Positions 33,829-41,395 of a DNA stretch of 64,000 nt are shown here, in pieces; within the stretch, counting starts at the first letter, position 1, and each line of letters opens with the position of its first letter. The notes beneath the pieces were generated by a model. The model saw nothing but the letters and a program-made list of their open reading frames with translations, had not been told where the DNA came from and made no database searches. This DNA comes from Sphingobium boeckii (GTDB taxonomy: Bacteria; Pseudomonadota; Alphaproteobacteria; Sphingomonadales; Sphingomonadaceae), in NCBI RefSeq assembly GCF_014199215.1, contig NZ_JACIJC010000003.1:558001-622000 (forward strand), given 5' to 3'. A program made the position numbers and the translations under genes.

Positions 33829-34225
33829 ATTGGGATGGTGATTGGGCGGCGCGGGCACCGGGAAAATTTTTTCGTTCCCTCTCCGTTCGCTTGCATTCCG
33901 CAAACCCCGCGCAACTCCGCGCGTCGCCATGCGCGCGCTTTCTCTACCCGCCGTGACCCGGGTCATTTTAGCGATGAACCGAGTCTCTAAAGCGTCATTT
34001 ACCGTCTTGTATCTCTGCACGGTTGAGGCACTATGGGTGGTGCTGAGCACAGGGGGTGCCCGCAAGCACTGGTAGGACAGCAATCGCGACAACTCTCGCG
34101 AAACCGCTGTTTTCGTGCCTGCGGCAGGCGGAAGGGAGCAAATATTTCCGCCCGCGCCCTGCGTAATAATGTTAGAAAGGGGGTTCGCCCCCGAGTCGAA
34201 CGGATCGGGAACGGGGAAGCGCCAC
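33829..34225 (+). promoter_or_regulatory. Long structured leader upstream of nrdA
   Basis: No gene is seen in these 397 bases. Several hairpins can form: GTGC-CCGCAA-GCAC (34056-34069); a two-part stem ACAGC/GCTGT (34077-34081 with 34106-34110) enclosing CGCGA/TCGCG (34085-34089 with 34096-34100) and running into TTTT; and GGGGG-TTCG-CCCCC (34179-34192), 33 bases before the nrdA ATG. The second looks like an attenuator. The family of any such RNA is not recognised. I looked for NrdR-type paired boxes and saw none that convinced me. Confidence 0.45.
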
Positions 34226-36172
34226 ATGGACTTCAGAGATACTCAGGAAGCGAGCAATAGCGACGTGTCAGCCAGCGTTACGGAAGCCCCCGCCAAGGAA
34301 ACGGCCGGGAACGAATCAAGCACCGCAGCGAAGCCCGCGGCCAAGCCCGCGCGGCTGGACGATTCGCACAGCATCACGCCTCAGCCCTATGCGCTGGAGG
34401 TGGATCACAGCCGCGATGCGCTGCTCACCGATTTCGGCAAGGATACGCTGACCGATCGCTATCTGCTGCCGGGCGAAGGTTATCAGGATCTGTTCGTGCG
34501 CGTGGCCTCCGCTTATGCGGACGATGCGGCGCACGCCCAGCGCGTCTATGATTATATCTCACGCCTGTGGTTCATGCCCGCCACCCCCGTGCTTTCCAAC
34601 GGCGGCACCGGGCGCGGCCTGCCCATCTCCTGCTATCTCAATTCGGTGGACGACAGCCTGAACGGTATCGTGAACACCTGGAACGAGAATGTGTGGCTGG
34701 CCAGCCGCGGCGGCGGCATCGGCACCTATTGGGGTGCGGTGCGCGGCATCGGCGAGCCGGTCGGCCTCAATGGCAAGACCAGCGGCATCATCCCCTTCGT
34801 GCGCGTGATGGACAGTTTGACGCTCGCGATCAGCCAGGGATCGCTGCGCCGCGGTTCGGCCGCCTGTTATCTCGATGTCTCGCATCCCGAGATCGAGGAA
34901 TTCCTCGAAATCCGCAAACCTTCGGGCGATTTCAACCGCAAGGCGCTCAATCTGCATCATGGCGTGCTGCTGACCGATGCCTTCATGGAAGCCGTGCGCA
35001 ATGGCGAGGAATGGGTGCTGCGGTCGCCCAAGGATCAGTCCGAGCGCGCCCGCGTCGATGCGCGTTCGCTCTTCCAGAAGCTGGTCGAGACGCGGCTGGC
35101 CACGGGCGAGCCCTATATCGTGTTCTCGGACACGGTGAACCGCAACATGCCCAAGCATCATCGCGATCTGGGCCTGAAGGTTTCCACCTCGAACCTGTGC
35201 AGCGAGATCACATTGCCCACGGGCACCGATCATCTCGGCAATGATCGCACCGCGGTCTGCTGTCTCTCGTCGCTGAACCTTGAGACCTGGGATCAGTGGA
35301 ATGGCGACAAGCAGTTCATCGAGGATATCATGCGTTTCCTCGACAATGTGCTGCAGGATTATATCGACCGCGCGCCGGACGAGATGGCCCGCGCCAAATA
35401 TTCGGCCGGGCGCGAGCGCTCGGTCGGCCTCGGCGTGATGGGTTTCCACAGCTTCCTTCAGGCGCGCAGCCTGCCGTTCGAAGGCGCGATGGCCAAGAGC
35501 TGGAACCTCAAGATGTTCAAGCACATCTCGGCCCAGGTCAACGAAGCCTCGATCCATCTGGCGATCGAGCGCGGCGCCTGCCCCGATGCGGCGGATATGG
35601 GCGTGATGGAGCGGTTCAGTTGCAAGATGGCGATCGCGCCCACCGCGTCGATCAGCATCATCTGCGGCGGCACCAGCGCCTGCATCGAGCCGATCCCGGC
35701 GAACATCTATACGCACAAGACGCTTTCGGGCAGCTTCTCGGTCCGCAATCCCTATCTGGAAAAGCTGCTCAGCGAGAAATCGAAGAATAGCGAAGCGGTG
35801 TGGAATTCAATCCTGGAGCAGGGCGGTTCGGTCCAGCATCTCGATTTCCTCTCGGTCGAGGAAAAGGACACTTACAAGACCAGCTTCGAGATCGACCAGC
35901 GCTGGTTGCTCGAACTCGCGGCGGACCGCACGCCCTATATCGACCAGGCACAGTCGCTCAATCTGTTCATCCCCGCCGATGTCGAGAAATGGGATCTGCT
36001 GATGCTCCATTTCCGCGCGTGGGAACTGGGCATCAAGAGTCTCTATTATCTGCGTTCGAAGAGCATCCAGCGCGCGGGCTTCGCCGGCGGCGTGGAGGCG
36101 GACAACACCGCCGAAGCCCCCAAATTCGAGCTGACCAGCACGGATTATGACGAATGCCTGGCCTGCCAATAA
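34226..36172 (+). CDS. nrdA: Class Ia ribonucleotide reductase, alpha subunit
   Basis: Reduces ribonucleotides to deoxyribonucleotides with NrdB. Start at ATG 34226 with GGGGAA upstream; 648 residues, against about 760 in E. coli. The redox pair and thiyl Cys are Cys136 (ISCYLNS), Cys325 (SNLCSE) and Cys345 (VCCLSS). The radical-transfer tyrosines are in SLYYLRS, and the C-terminal relay is ECLACQ. The first 50 residues are a low-complexity Ala/Lys/Glu linker, and the catalytic domain starts directly, so the regulatory ATP-cone is missing. A hairpin with a T-tract follows the stop. Confidence 0.95.
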   Translation: MDFRDTQEASNSDVSASVTEAPAKETAGNESSTAAKPAAKPARLDDSHSITPQPYALEVDHSRDALLTDFGKDTLTDRYLLPGEGYQDLFVRVASAYADDAAHAQRVYDYISRLWFMPATPVLSNGGTGRGLPISCYLNSVDDSLNGIVNTWNENVWLASRGGGIGTYWGAVRGIGEPVGLNGKTSGIIPFVRVMDSLTLAISQGSLRRGSAACYLDVSHPEIEEFLEIRKPSGDFNRKALNLHHGVLLTDAFMEAVRNGEEWVLRSPKDQSERARVDARSLFQKLVETRLATGEPYIVFSDTVNRNMPKHHRDLGLKVSTSNLCSEITLPTGTDHLGNDRTAVCCLSSLNLETWDQWNGDKQFIEDIMRFLDNVLQDYIDRAPDEMARAKYSAGRERSVGLGVMGFHSFLQARSLPFEGAMAKSWNLKMFKHISAQVNEASIHLAIERGACPDAADMGVMERFSCKMAIAPTASISIICGGTSACIEPIPANIYTHKTLSGSFSVRNPYLEKLLSEKSKNSEAVWNSILEQGGSVQHLDFLSVEEKDTYKTSFEIDQRWLLELAADRTPYIDQAQSLNLFIPADVEKWDLLMLHFRAWELGIKSLYYLRSKSIQRAGFAGGVEADNTAEAPKFELTSTDYDECLACQ

Positions 36173-36177
36173 TCATG

Positions 36178-36216
36178 AAAAAGGCCGCCGCACCGTCTGG
36201 TGGGCGGCCCTTTTCT
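36178..36216. terminator. Bidirectional terminator between nrdA and the DUF2171 gene
   Basis: An A5 run, a stem of about 11 bp with one bulged G (GGCCGCC-G-CACC against GGTGGGCGGCC), a GTCT loop and a TTTT run. It lies directly after the nrdA stop and 22 bases from the convergent DUF2171 stop, so it can serve both. Confidence 0.82.
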
Positions 36217-36237
36217 ACGCCGCAAGGCGCGGAGGCG

Positions 36238-36480
36238 TCAGGCCTCTTCCTCGAACGTGACCGCGACATCAGCGTTCGCGCTCAGGCGGACTTTGTCGCC
36301 CTCGACACCGGCCACCAGCCCGCCGGGGATATAATGGTGATGCCCCTTGTGCGATCCTTCGCCACTGTCCTTCTTGGTCAGCTTGATGCGGTCGCCATCG
36401 ACATGATCGACGGTGCCCACATGGACGCCATCGGCGCCGATCACTTCGGCATGTTCCTTGATCTGGGACAGGTCGGCCAT
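36238..36480 (-). CDS. DUF2171 domain protein
   Basis: Start at 36480 (MADLSQIKEHAEVIGADGVHVGTVDHVDGDRIKL) with GGAGAAG upstream; 80 residues. The PRC-barrel-like DUF2171 pattern is clear: VIGxDGVHVGTVD and HHHYIPGGLVAGVEGDKVRLS. Small cytoplasmic proteins of this family are of unknown function and common in sphingomonads. The gene is on the opposite strand, wedged between nrdA and nrdB, so its promoter lies in the nrdB leader. I do not see an EcfG-type promoter upstream. Confidence 0.85.
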   Translation of the reverse strand: MADLSQIKEHAEVIGADGVHVGTVDHVDGDRIKLTKKDSGEGSHKGHHHYIPGGLVAGVEGDKVRLSANADVAVTFEEEA

Positions 36481-36575
36481 AGCACTTCTCCTCATGGGGT
36501 TGATCCGGACGCTCAACGCATGAGCACGCGATCCGCCCCATCCGCCCTTTCGATTTCCTACTGAGAGAAACGCCC

Positions 36576-37640
36576 ATGTCCCTTCTCGAATCCCGCAATC
36601 AGTATAAGCCCTTCGAATATCCCTGGGCCTATGAATTCTGGAAGCGCCAGCAGCAGATTCACTGGATGCCAGAGGAAGTGCCTCTGGGCGAGGATTGCCG
36701 CGACTGGGCGCAGAAGCTCACCGATCACGAGCGCAATCTGCTGACGCAGATCTTCCGCTTCTTCACCCAGGCCGATATCGAGGTGCAGGATTGCTATCAC
36801 GAGAAATACGGCCGCGTGTTCAAGCCGGTCGAGATCAAGATGATGCTCGCCGCCTTCTCCAATATGGAGACGGTGCATATCGCCGCCTATAGCCATCTGC
36901 TCGATACGATCGGGATGCCCGAAAGCGAATATGGCATGTTCCTTCAATATAAGGAGATGAAGGACAAGCATGATTATCTGAGCACCTTCGGCGTCGATAC
37001 CGACGAGGATATCGCGCGCACGCTCGCCATGTTCGGCGGCTTTACCGAGGGCTTGCAGCTCTTCGCCAGCTTCGCGATGCTGATGAACTTCCCGCGCTTC
37101 AACAAGATGAAGGGCATGGGCCAGATCGTCACCTGGTCGATCCGCGACGAGACGCTGCATTGCGAGGGGATCATCAAGCTCTATCACACCTTCGGCAAGG
37201 AGCGCGATTGCATCACCCCCGCGGTCCGCGCGGACATTCGCGACATGTGCCACACCACCGTCGGGCTGGAAGATGCGTTCATCGATCTGGCGTTCGAACA
37301 GGGTCCGGTGCCCGGCATGTCCGCCAAGGATATCAAGAAATACATCCGCTACATCGCAGACTGGCGCCTGGGCCAGCTCGGCCTGAAGCCGATGTTCATG
37401 ATCGAGGAACATCCCATCCCCTGGCTGATCCCGATGCTGAACGGCGTCGAACACGCCAATTTCTTCGAAACCCGCGCCACCGAATATTCCAAGGCCGCCA
37501 CCCGCGGCAATTGGGGCGAAGTCTGGGACAGCTTCGATCTGCGCAAGAAAGCGGGCGCGAATGACGAGGCCGCAGCGACAGGCGCGGAGGCCGATGAGGG
37601 CGGGGATATGTTCTCCAAAGCGGGGATCGCGGCGGAGTGA
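36576..37640 (+). CDS. nrdB: Class Ia ribonucleotide reductase, beta subunit
   Basis: Provides the tyrosyl radical to NrdA. 354 residues. Di-iron ligands and radical site: Glu98, His101 and Tyr105 in METVHIAAYSH, spaced as in E. coli Glu115-His118-Tyr122. Later ligands lie in FGGFTEGLQLFASFAML and RDETLHCEGI. There is no N-terminal ATP-cone, unlike some NrdB proteins that carry it when NrdA does not. The end is an Ala/Glu/Gly-rich linker with GGDMFSKAGIAAE. It is separated from nrdA by a terminator and an antisense DUF2171 gene, so it may have its own promoter. Confidence 0.95.
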   Translation: MSLLESRNQYKPFEYPWAYEFWKRQQQIHWMPEEVPLGEDCRDWAQKLTDHERNLLTQIFRFFTQADIEVQDCYHEKYGRVFKPVEIKMMLAAFSNMETVHIAAYSHLLDTIGMPESEYGMFLQYKEMKDKHDYLSTFGVDTDEDIARTLAMFGGFTEGLQLFASFAMLMNFPRFNKMKGMGQIVTWSIRDETLHCEGIIKLYHTFGKERDCITPAVRADIRDMCHTTVGLEDAFIDLAFEQGPVPGMSAKDIKKYIRYIADWRLGQLGLKPMFMIEEHPIPWLIPMLNGVEHANFFETRATEYSKAATRGNWGEVWDSFDLRKKAGANDEAAATGAEADEGGDMFSKAGIAAE

Positions 37641-37725
37641 TCTTGATCGGATCAAAATCATATGCGATGAAACAAAGGTGGAACAATAACCGAATCAACA
37701 GAGAACTTATTATACGGATCGCGTA

Positions 37726-38229
37726 ATGTATGACGTCCGAGACATTGCCAATTTTACGCTCGATTTTGCAGAAGAATACAATCTGCCACTTACGAATTTG
37801 GCGCTTCAGAAGTTACTTTATTTTGCACATGGGTGGTTTTATTCACTGTTTGACGAGCCTTTGATTAAGAATAAATTCGAAGCATGGCAGTATGGCCCGG
37901 TTCAGAGAGTAATATACAATCAATTTAAAATTTGTGGAAACACACCAATAAGAGATATTCGAGCAACATATATTGACCCCCTATCAGGCGAGGCCGTTTA
38001 TAAACCTCCTTTGATAAGTGGAGACCATAAAGCCGTAATTAGAGAAGTATTACAAAAATATGCGCGGTACACAGCCGGTCAGCTTGTTGAAGAATCTCAC
38101 GTCGAGGATGGCCCTTGGGAATATGTTTGGAAGCAAGCAGAAGAAGTTATTTATCCTGGCATGAAGATTCCTGATGCGTTGATTTTAGATCACTTTAAAA
38201 GATTGAATCCTATAATAACGCAACACTAA
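37726..38229 (+). CDS. Panacea-domain (DUF4065, SocA-like) antitoxin
   Basis: This 167-residue protein has the Panacea pattern: YDVRDIANFTLDFAEEYNLPLTNLALQKLLYFAHGWFYSLFDEPLI and FEAWQYGPVQRVIYNQFK. Panacea domains are antitoxin modules that neutralise many unrelated toxins, and the founding SocA acts as a ClpXP adaptor for its toxin. The gene is strikingly AT-rich. A partner starts 10 bases after its stop with a perfect AAGGAGG site. Order and spacing fit a PanAT-type operon. Confidence 0.85.
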   Translation: MYDVRDIANFTLDFAEEYNLPLTNLALQKLLYFAHGWFYSLFDEPLIKNKFEAWQYGPVQRVIYNQFKICGNTPIRDIRATYIDPLSGEAVYKPPLISGDHKAVIREVLQKYARYTAGQLVEESHVEDGPWEYVWKQAEEVIYPGMKIPDALILDHFKRLNPIITQH

Positions 38230-38239
38230 GGAGGAAAAA

Positions 38240-38935
38240 TTGGGTCGAACGGTGGATGTGCTGGATGCAGCTCGGATGACTGCTGCAACATCGCGTGAGA
38301 CCGCGGTGCGCGTGAGCGAATATTTCGGAGATAACGGACCTTTTAGTTATGGCGCAGTACGAAAACTTACCGCAGTCCTTCTTTCTGGATCCATGCCCTA
38401 TGCCGTGGCGGTAGCAGGAATAGAGAAGATCAAATTTGATTTGGCCCGAAAATGTAATTTGGATGTTGCAAAGCTCGTAGCCGCTTGCACCCAATTTCGT
38501 GGCAGAACATTTTATCCGCTGGATAAACTGCTCTACCCCGTCGATCGCGATTTTGCGCTAAGCGTAAAACCGGAAACAGTTGCAGTTGTGGACGGAGTAG
38601 CCAACTTAATCTTTATTCAGCCGCGCAAAAATGCTACCCCGTGGGCTTACAGTGCTAGTTTTATGCGGCGCGTTCTTGAAGAAATTTATAGTGACTATTT
38701 CGAAGATTTCAAACTTTGGTTGATTGATACGGAAGCGCTCGAGGGTCAAAACCGAGATCTTAAATTAGTAGACATACTGCAAATTCCGGCAATGACAGAT
38801 CGCGAATTTACTCGCAGAATTGCTTCTTTACGCCAAGCTTGGAGGCTGCATCTTAATGGGCCTCGCAAGAAGAAGGAACGACCCGATCAAACAGACGATC
38901 GGCAGACGGATTTCGGATTCGATGGCGGCGACTAA
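38240..38935 (+). CDS. Unknown protein, likely partner of the Panacea antitoxin
   Basis: TTG start at 38240, preceded by a perfect AAGGAGG at five-base spacing, gives 231 residues. No named toxin fold is recognised. Visible features: Ala/Ser/Thr-rich helix 1-40, LARKCNLDVAKLVAACTQFRGRTFYPLDKLLYPVDRDFAL, a compact beta segment AVVDGVANLIFIQPRKNATPWAYSASFMRRVLEEIY, and a charged C-terminal tail with DQTDDRQTDFGFDGGD. There is no signal peptide or membrane helix. Coupling to a Panacea gene and shared low GC suggest a toxin; biochemical activity is unknown. Confidence 0.6.
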   Translation: MGRTVDVLDAARMTAATSRETAVRVSEYFGDNGPFSYGAVRKLTAVLLSGSMPYAVAVAGIEKIKFDLARKCNLDVAKLVAACTQFRGRTFYPLDKLLYPVDRDFALSVKPETVAVVDGVANLIFIQPRKNATPWAYSASFMRRVLEEIYSDYFEDFKLWLIDTEALEGQNRDLKLVDILQIPAMTDREFTRRIASLRQAWRLHLNGPRKKKERPDQTDDRQTDFGFDGGD

Positions 38936-39015
38936 ACAGTAGGACGACCGCCGCACAAACGGGTCAACGGAAATGCCTGATCATAACGCAATTCTGCCTC
39001 GCTTCCCCTATCCGG

Positions 39016-39336
39016 TCAAGAATGCGGGTCCGGCGCATCGCGCATCATGGCTTCCCGCAAGATCGCGTTGATCCGGGTCTGATAGCCGCGACCCTCGGAT
39101 TTCAGCCAGTGCAGCACATCGGCATCGACGCGGATCGTGGTCGATTCCTTGACCGGCTTGTAGAAGCGACCGCGCCTGGCGTTGCGCCAGAAATCTTCGC
39201 CGAGTTCCGGAAGATCACTTGTGTCGACATCGTCATCAGACATGGCGGCCAACGCCGCCAATTGATCACGCTCGGCTGCGCTTATGGCGGGCTGCGGCAT
39301 GAAGCCGCTTCGCTTTTCCGCAAGTTCATTGCTCAT
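39016..39336 (-). CDS. brnA: BrnA-family antitoxin
   Basis: From ATG 39336 (MSNELAEKRSGF) it has 106 residues. The C-terminal ribbon-helix-helix-like part is typical of BrnA: FYKPVKESTTIRVDADVLHWLKSEGRGYQTRINAILREAMM. The N-terminal half is acidic (MSDDDVDTSDLPELGEDFW), suiting toxin contact. It overlaps the toxin gene by 11 bases. BrnA represses its own operon and neutralises BrnT. Confidence 0.88.
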   Translation of the reverse strand: MSNELAEKRSGFMPQPAISAAERDQLAALAAMSDDDVDTSDLPELGEDFWRNARRGRFYKPVKESTTIRVDADVLHWLKSEGRGYQTRINAILREAMMRDAPDPHS

Positions 39337-39613
39337 AGCGCTTCCTTTCTGCGCGCGTGGCGCGTCGTGCTGAAATGATCCGGATAATTTCGGATCCGTC
39401 GCTTTCATCCCGCATGGTGTGAGCCACCAACAGCAACAACCAGCCCTCGACCATCCCCAGCGTCTGCCAGCGATACACACCGCCCTCGATCCGATCCTGG
39501 TGACTCAACGCGAACGGATCGCTGAAAACCCGGCTCGCCAACGCAAATCCCACGCCGTGCTTGGCCAGATTGCCAGCCGCCTTATCGGGATCCCATTCGA
39601 ACCGAATGTCCAT
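39326..39613 (-). CDS. brnT: BrnT-family RNase toxin
   Basis: This 95-residue protein has the RelE-like BrnT pattern: RFEWDPDKAAGNLAKHGVGFALASRVFSDPFAL, GMVEGWLLLLVAHTMRD and IIRIISARRATRAERKRYE, where His, Arg and the terminal basic residues form the active site. The toxin gene is first, brnA second, the usual order. It cleaves RNA and stops growth unless bound by BrnA. The unit lies next to the Panacea pair. Confidence 0.9.
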   Translation of the reverse strand: MDIRFEWDPDKAAGNLAKHGVGFALASRVFSDPFALSHQDRIEGGVYRWQTLGMVEGWLLLLVAHTMRDESDGSEIIRIISARRATRAERKRYEQ

Positions 39614-39660
39614 ATGAATCTGTTACTACAAAACTGATAAGCAGGCAATGGTCGGGCCTT

Positions 39661-40149
39661 TTACAGCGGCATTTGCGCGCCTTGAATGCCATCATCCATC
39701 GGCACATCCCGCATCACCGTTTCGGGCGTGGATTCCTCGAACTCCGATCGCGGCGCGCCGCGTCGCTCATCCGCCGTCACCCGCACCGCAGGTTCATACG
39801 CCGCCTCGTCCACCGCCGCGCCGTCATCGTTCACCTGCGCGGCATAGTCGGCCAGCATCCGGTCATAGGCGCGCTCTTCGGCCATGGCCCGGCGTTCGGC
39901 CAGGCCGGGGCCGCAGCCGGTGCAGATGATCGGGCCGGCGGCCGCCAAGGTGGCGGGGGCGGGACCATAGCGATCGGCGAAGAGGGCATCGGGATTGGCC
40001 CATGTCCGGCTGGTGCCCTCACGCGCCATCATGGCGCGATCAACCGAACCGTCCGTCATCGCGGCGATGCCCGCGCCCGCCGCGACGCCCAAAACAAGCG
40101 CGGGTGCCGTCATCCTGAACAGGTGCATCATGATGCCGTGTCTGCGCAT
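39661..40149 (-). CDS. Small membrane-anchored protein of unknown function
   Basis: This 162-residue protein has one N-terminal hydrophobic stretch (MTAPALVLGVAAGAGIAAMT), either a signal peptide or an anchor. A Cys pair (IICTGCGPG) follows, then an acidic Ala-rich tail. GGAG lies upstream of ATG 40149. No domain is recognised. It has a perfect EcfG-type promoter 30 bases upstream (40179-40203), so it probably belongs to the general stress regulon. Confidence 0.65.
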   Translation of the reverse strand: MRRHGIMMHLFRMTAPALVLGVAAGAGIAAMTDGSVDRAMMAREGTSRTWANPDALFADRYGPAPATLAAAGPIICTGCGPGLAERRAMAEERAYDRMLADYAAQVNDDGAAVDEAAYEPAVRVTADERRGAPRSEFEESTPETVMRDVPMDDGIQGAQMPL

Positions 40150-40178
40150 GATCGATCGCTCCGATAGCCTCGAGCATC

Positions 40179-40203
40179 AACGGTGATGCGCGATGATCGT
40201 TCC
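40179..40203 (-). promoter_or_regulatory. EcfG-type (general stress) promoter, perfect consensus
   Basis: On the minus strand GGAAC (40203-40199), a 16-base spacer and CGTT (40182-40179). This is the consensus recognised by alphaproteobacterial EcfG. It sits 30 bases upstream of ATG 40149. Confidence 0.78.
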
Positions 40204-40456
40204 GCCTGGAGCCCGGCCTGCGACGCCGGCCCTCAAAATCCGGTCTGTCCTACACGGGCCTGCTCTGCCATCGTCGGGCTGGCTCTTTGACATAACCCGA
40301 AACGCAACATGCAATCATGATCGCCCTGATCGATCAGTCGCGCCTCCGGGCGGACGATTTCCGGGACAATAGATAGTGTGAACTTGCGCGTAACCAATCG
40401 TCAAAATCGATCAGTGGTCCGCTGCCGGACCGCCTGCCCTCCGCCTGTCAACGGGA

Positions 40457-40481
40457 TGAACGCGCTGTAATCACGGGTTCA
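40457..40481. promoter_or_regulatory. 8-9-8 palindrome upstream of the first Arg/Tyr-rich gene
   Basis: TGAACGCG (40457-40464), nine bases, CGGGTTCA (40474-40481): one mismatch in the arms. The same arms and gap occur at 42761-42785. It ends two bases before the candidate -35 element, a position suited to an activator or repressor. Confidence 0.6.
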
Positions 40482-40482
40482 C

Positions 40483-40508
40483 GCAACCCAAGCCATGCTC
40501 CGGTCGTT
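40483..40508 (+). promoter_or_regulatory. Candidate EcfG-like promoter of the first Arg/Tyr-rich gene
   Basis: GCAAC, 17 bases, CGTT; one mismatch to GGAAC. Spacing and sequence are repeated exactly at 42787-42812. The start would fall about 30 bases before ATG 40546. Confidence 0.5.
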
Positions 40509-40545
40509 CCTCAACGCAGGACCAACACAGTAAAGGAGCAATGTC

Positions 40546-40821
40546 ATGCGTATCCTGATCATTGCCGCCGGCATCGCCGGCCTGGCGCTTCCCTCCGTCG
40601 CAATGGCGGATTCCCCGCGGCGCGAATATCGCGAAGACGTGCGTGATGCACAGCGCGATTATAATCGAGACATCCGCCGCGCGGACAGCCGCCGCGATGT
40701 CCGTGAGGCGCGTCGCGACTATAATCGTGAAATTCGCGAAGCCCGTCGGGAATATCGCCGGGATAGCCGCGGTCGTTATTATTATATGGACCGCGGTCGC
40801 CGCCATTATCGCGGCTGGTAA
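40546..40821 (+). CDS. Exported Arg/Tyr-rich hendecad-repeat protein
   Basis: This 91-residue protein has a signal peptide (MRILIIAAGIAGLALPSVAMA). The mature part is almost only Arg, Asp, Glu, Tyr and small residues, with an 11-residue period: YREDVRDAQRD, YNRDI, DVREARRD, YNREIREARRE, then RGRYYYMDRGRRHYRGW. This predicts a long charged helix. It is a shorter paralogue of the 166-residue protein at 42859. It would act in the periplasm or on the envelope; the role is unknown. Preceded by a shared palindrome and ECF-type promoter; followed by an intrinsic terminator. Confidence 0.8.
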   Translation: MRILIIAAGIAGLALPSVAMADSPRREYREDVRDAQRDYNRDIRRADSRRDVREARRDYNREIREARREYRRDSRGRYYYMDRGRRHYRGW

Positions 40822-40832
40822 CTCATGATGGA

Positions 40833-40870
40833 CCCCGGCGCTGGTGCCAGCGCCGGGGGCTTTCCTTTTC
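40833..40870 (+). terminator. Rho-independent terminator after the first Arg/Tyr-rich gene
   Basis: A 9-bp GC stem (40833-40841 with 40850-40858), an 8-base loop that can itself pair further, then TTTCCTTTT. Confidence 0.8.
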
Positions 40871-40878
40871 AGGCTGGC

Positions 40879-41187
40879 CTAATCGTCATCGTCCCGATCG
40901 GTCTGGCCCAGACCGTCTTCCTCGTCATCGTGCATCGGTTCGCCTTCAAAGGCATCATTGTCGATGATCCCGCTGCGGAGCATGGCATCCATCCGGTCGA
41001 CCAGATCGGGCACGTCATCGGGGATGATCTGCGCCGGATTGGTGCGCCCGCCATGTTCGCTGTCTTCGGACAGGTCATCGCCGCGGTGCAGCGCATCTTC
41101 GGCCACGTCCTGCGCCTGCCCTTCGTCATCCTGTTCATTATTGTGATTTTCGGGCGCAAGATCGTCTTCATCTGGGCGGCTTGTCAT
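40879..41187 (-). CDS. Very acidic small protein of unknown function
   Basis: Start at 41187 (MTSRPDEDDLAPENHNNEQDDEGQ) with AGAGGAA upstream; 102 residues, more than a third Asp/Glu. No signal peptide or domain is recognised. An upstream ATG at 41220 is in frame, but a GGAAC-N16-GGTT promoter at 41229-41253 would begin its transcript near 41222, which favours the inner start. It is convergent with the first Arg/Tyr-rich gene. Probably a cytoplasmic stress protein of unknown role. Confidence 0.6.
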   Translation of the reverse strand: MTSRPDEDDLAPENHNNEQDDEGQAQDVAEDALHRGDDLSEDSEHGGRTNPAQIIPDDVPDLVDRMDAMLRSGIIDNDAFEGEPMHDDEEDGLGQTDRDDDD

Positions 41188-41228
41188 TGGCGTTCCTCTC
41201 GATCGGGCGGCATCTGCCATGATCGCTC

Positions 41229-41253
41229 AACCGGTACGGGCACGTTCCGTTCC
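41229..41253 (-). promoter_or_regulatory. Candidate EcfG-type promoter of the acidic protein gene
   Basis: On the minus strand GGAAC (41253-41249), 16 bases, GGTT (41232-41229). One mismatch from CGTT. The position leaves about 35 bases of leader before ATG 41187. Confidence 0.6.
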
Positions 41254-41395
41254 GCAAAAGTCCGCATCAACTTGCCATTATTAGCGATTTTACTCTGGCG
41301 GCCTTGAAAATCCGGCGTTCCACCGCGTTAACACTTTTTAACGCTCTTTCTTATATATTAAATACTTGACGGGGTTTTGGAGGGGTTGCCGGCAT

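Larger units (their letters stand above)
40150..40545. other. Divergent intergenic region with stress-type promoters
   Basis: About 396 bases with no gene. It holds a perfect GGAAC-N16-CGTT promoter for the leftward gene and, at its right end, the palindrome and GCAAC-N17-CGTT promoter of the first Arg/Tyr-rich gene. A TTGACA also occurs near 40288. The middle shows no further structure. Confidence 0.6.

Noticed and set aside
33960-34225. Cobalamin riboswitch upstream of nrdA
   Set aside because: A GGGTGCCCGCAAGCACTG stretch recalls the B12 box, but the remaining conserved parts are absent, and nrdA is the B12-independent class.
38210-38494. A minus-strand gene opposite the Panacea partner
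   Set aside because: No domain, start site or spacing supports it; the plus-strand pair has a perfect ribosome binding site.
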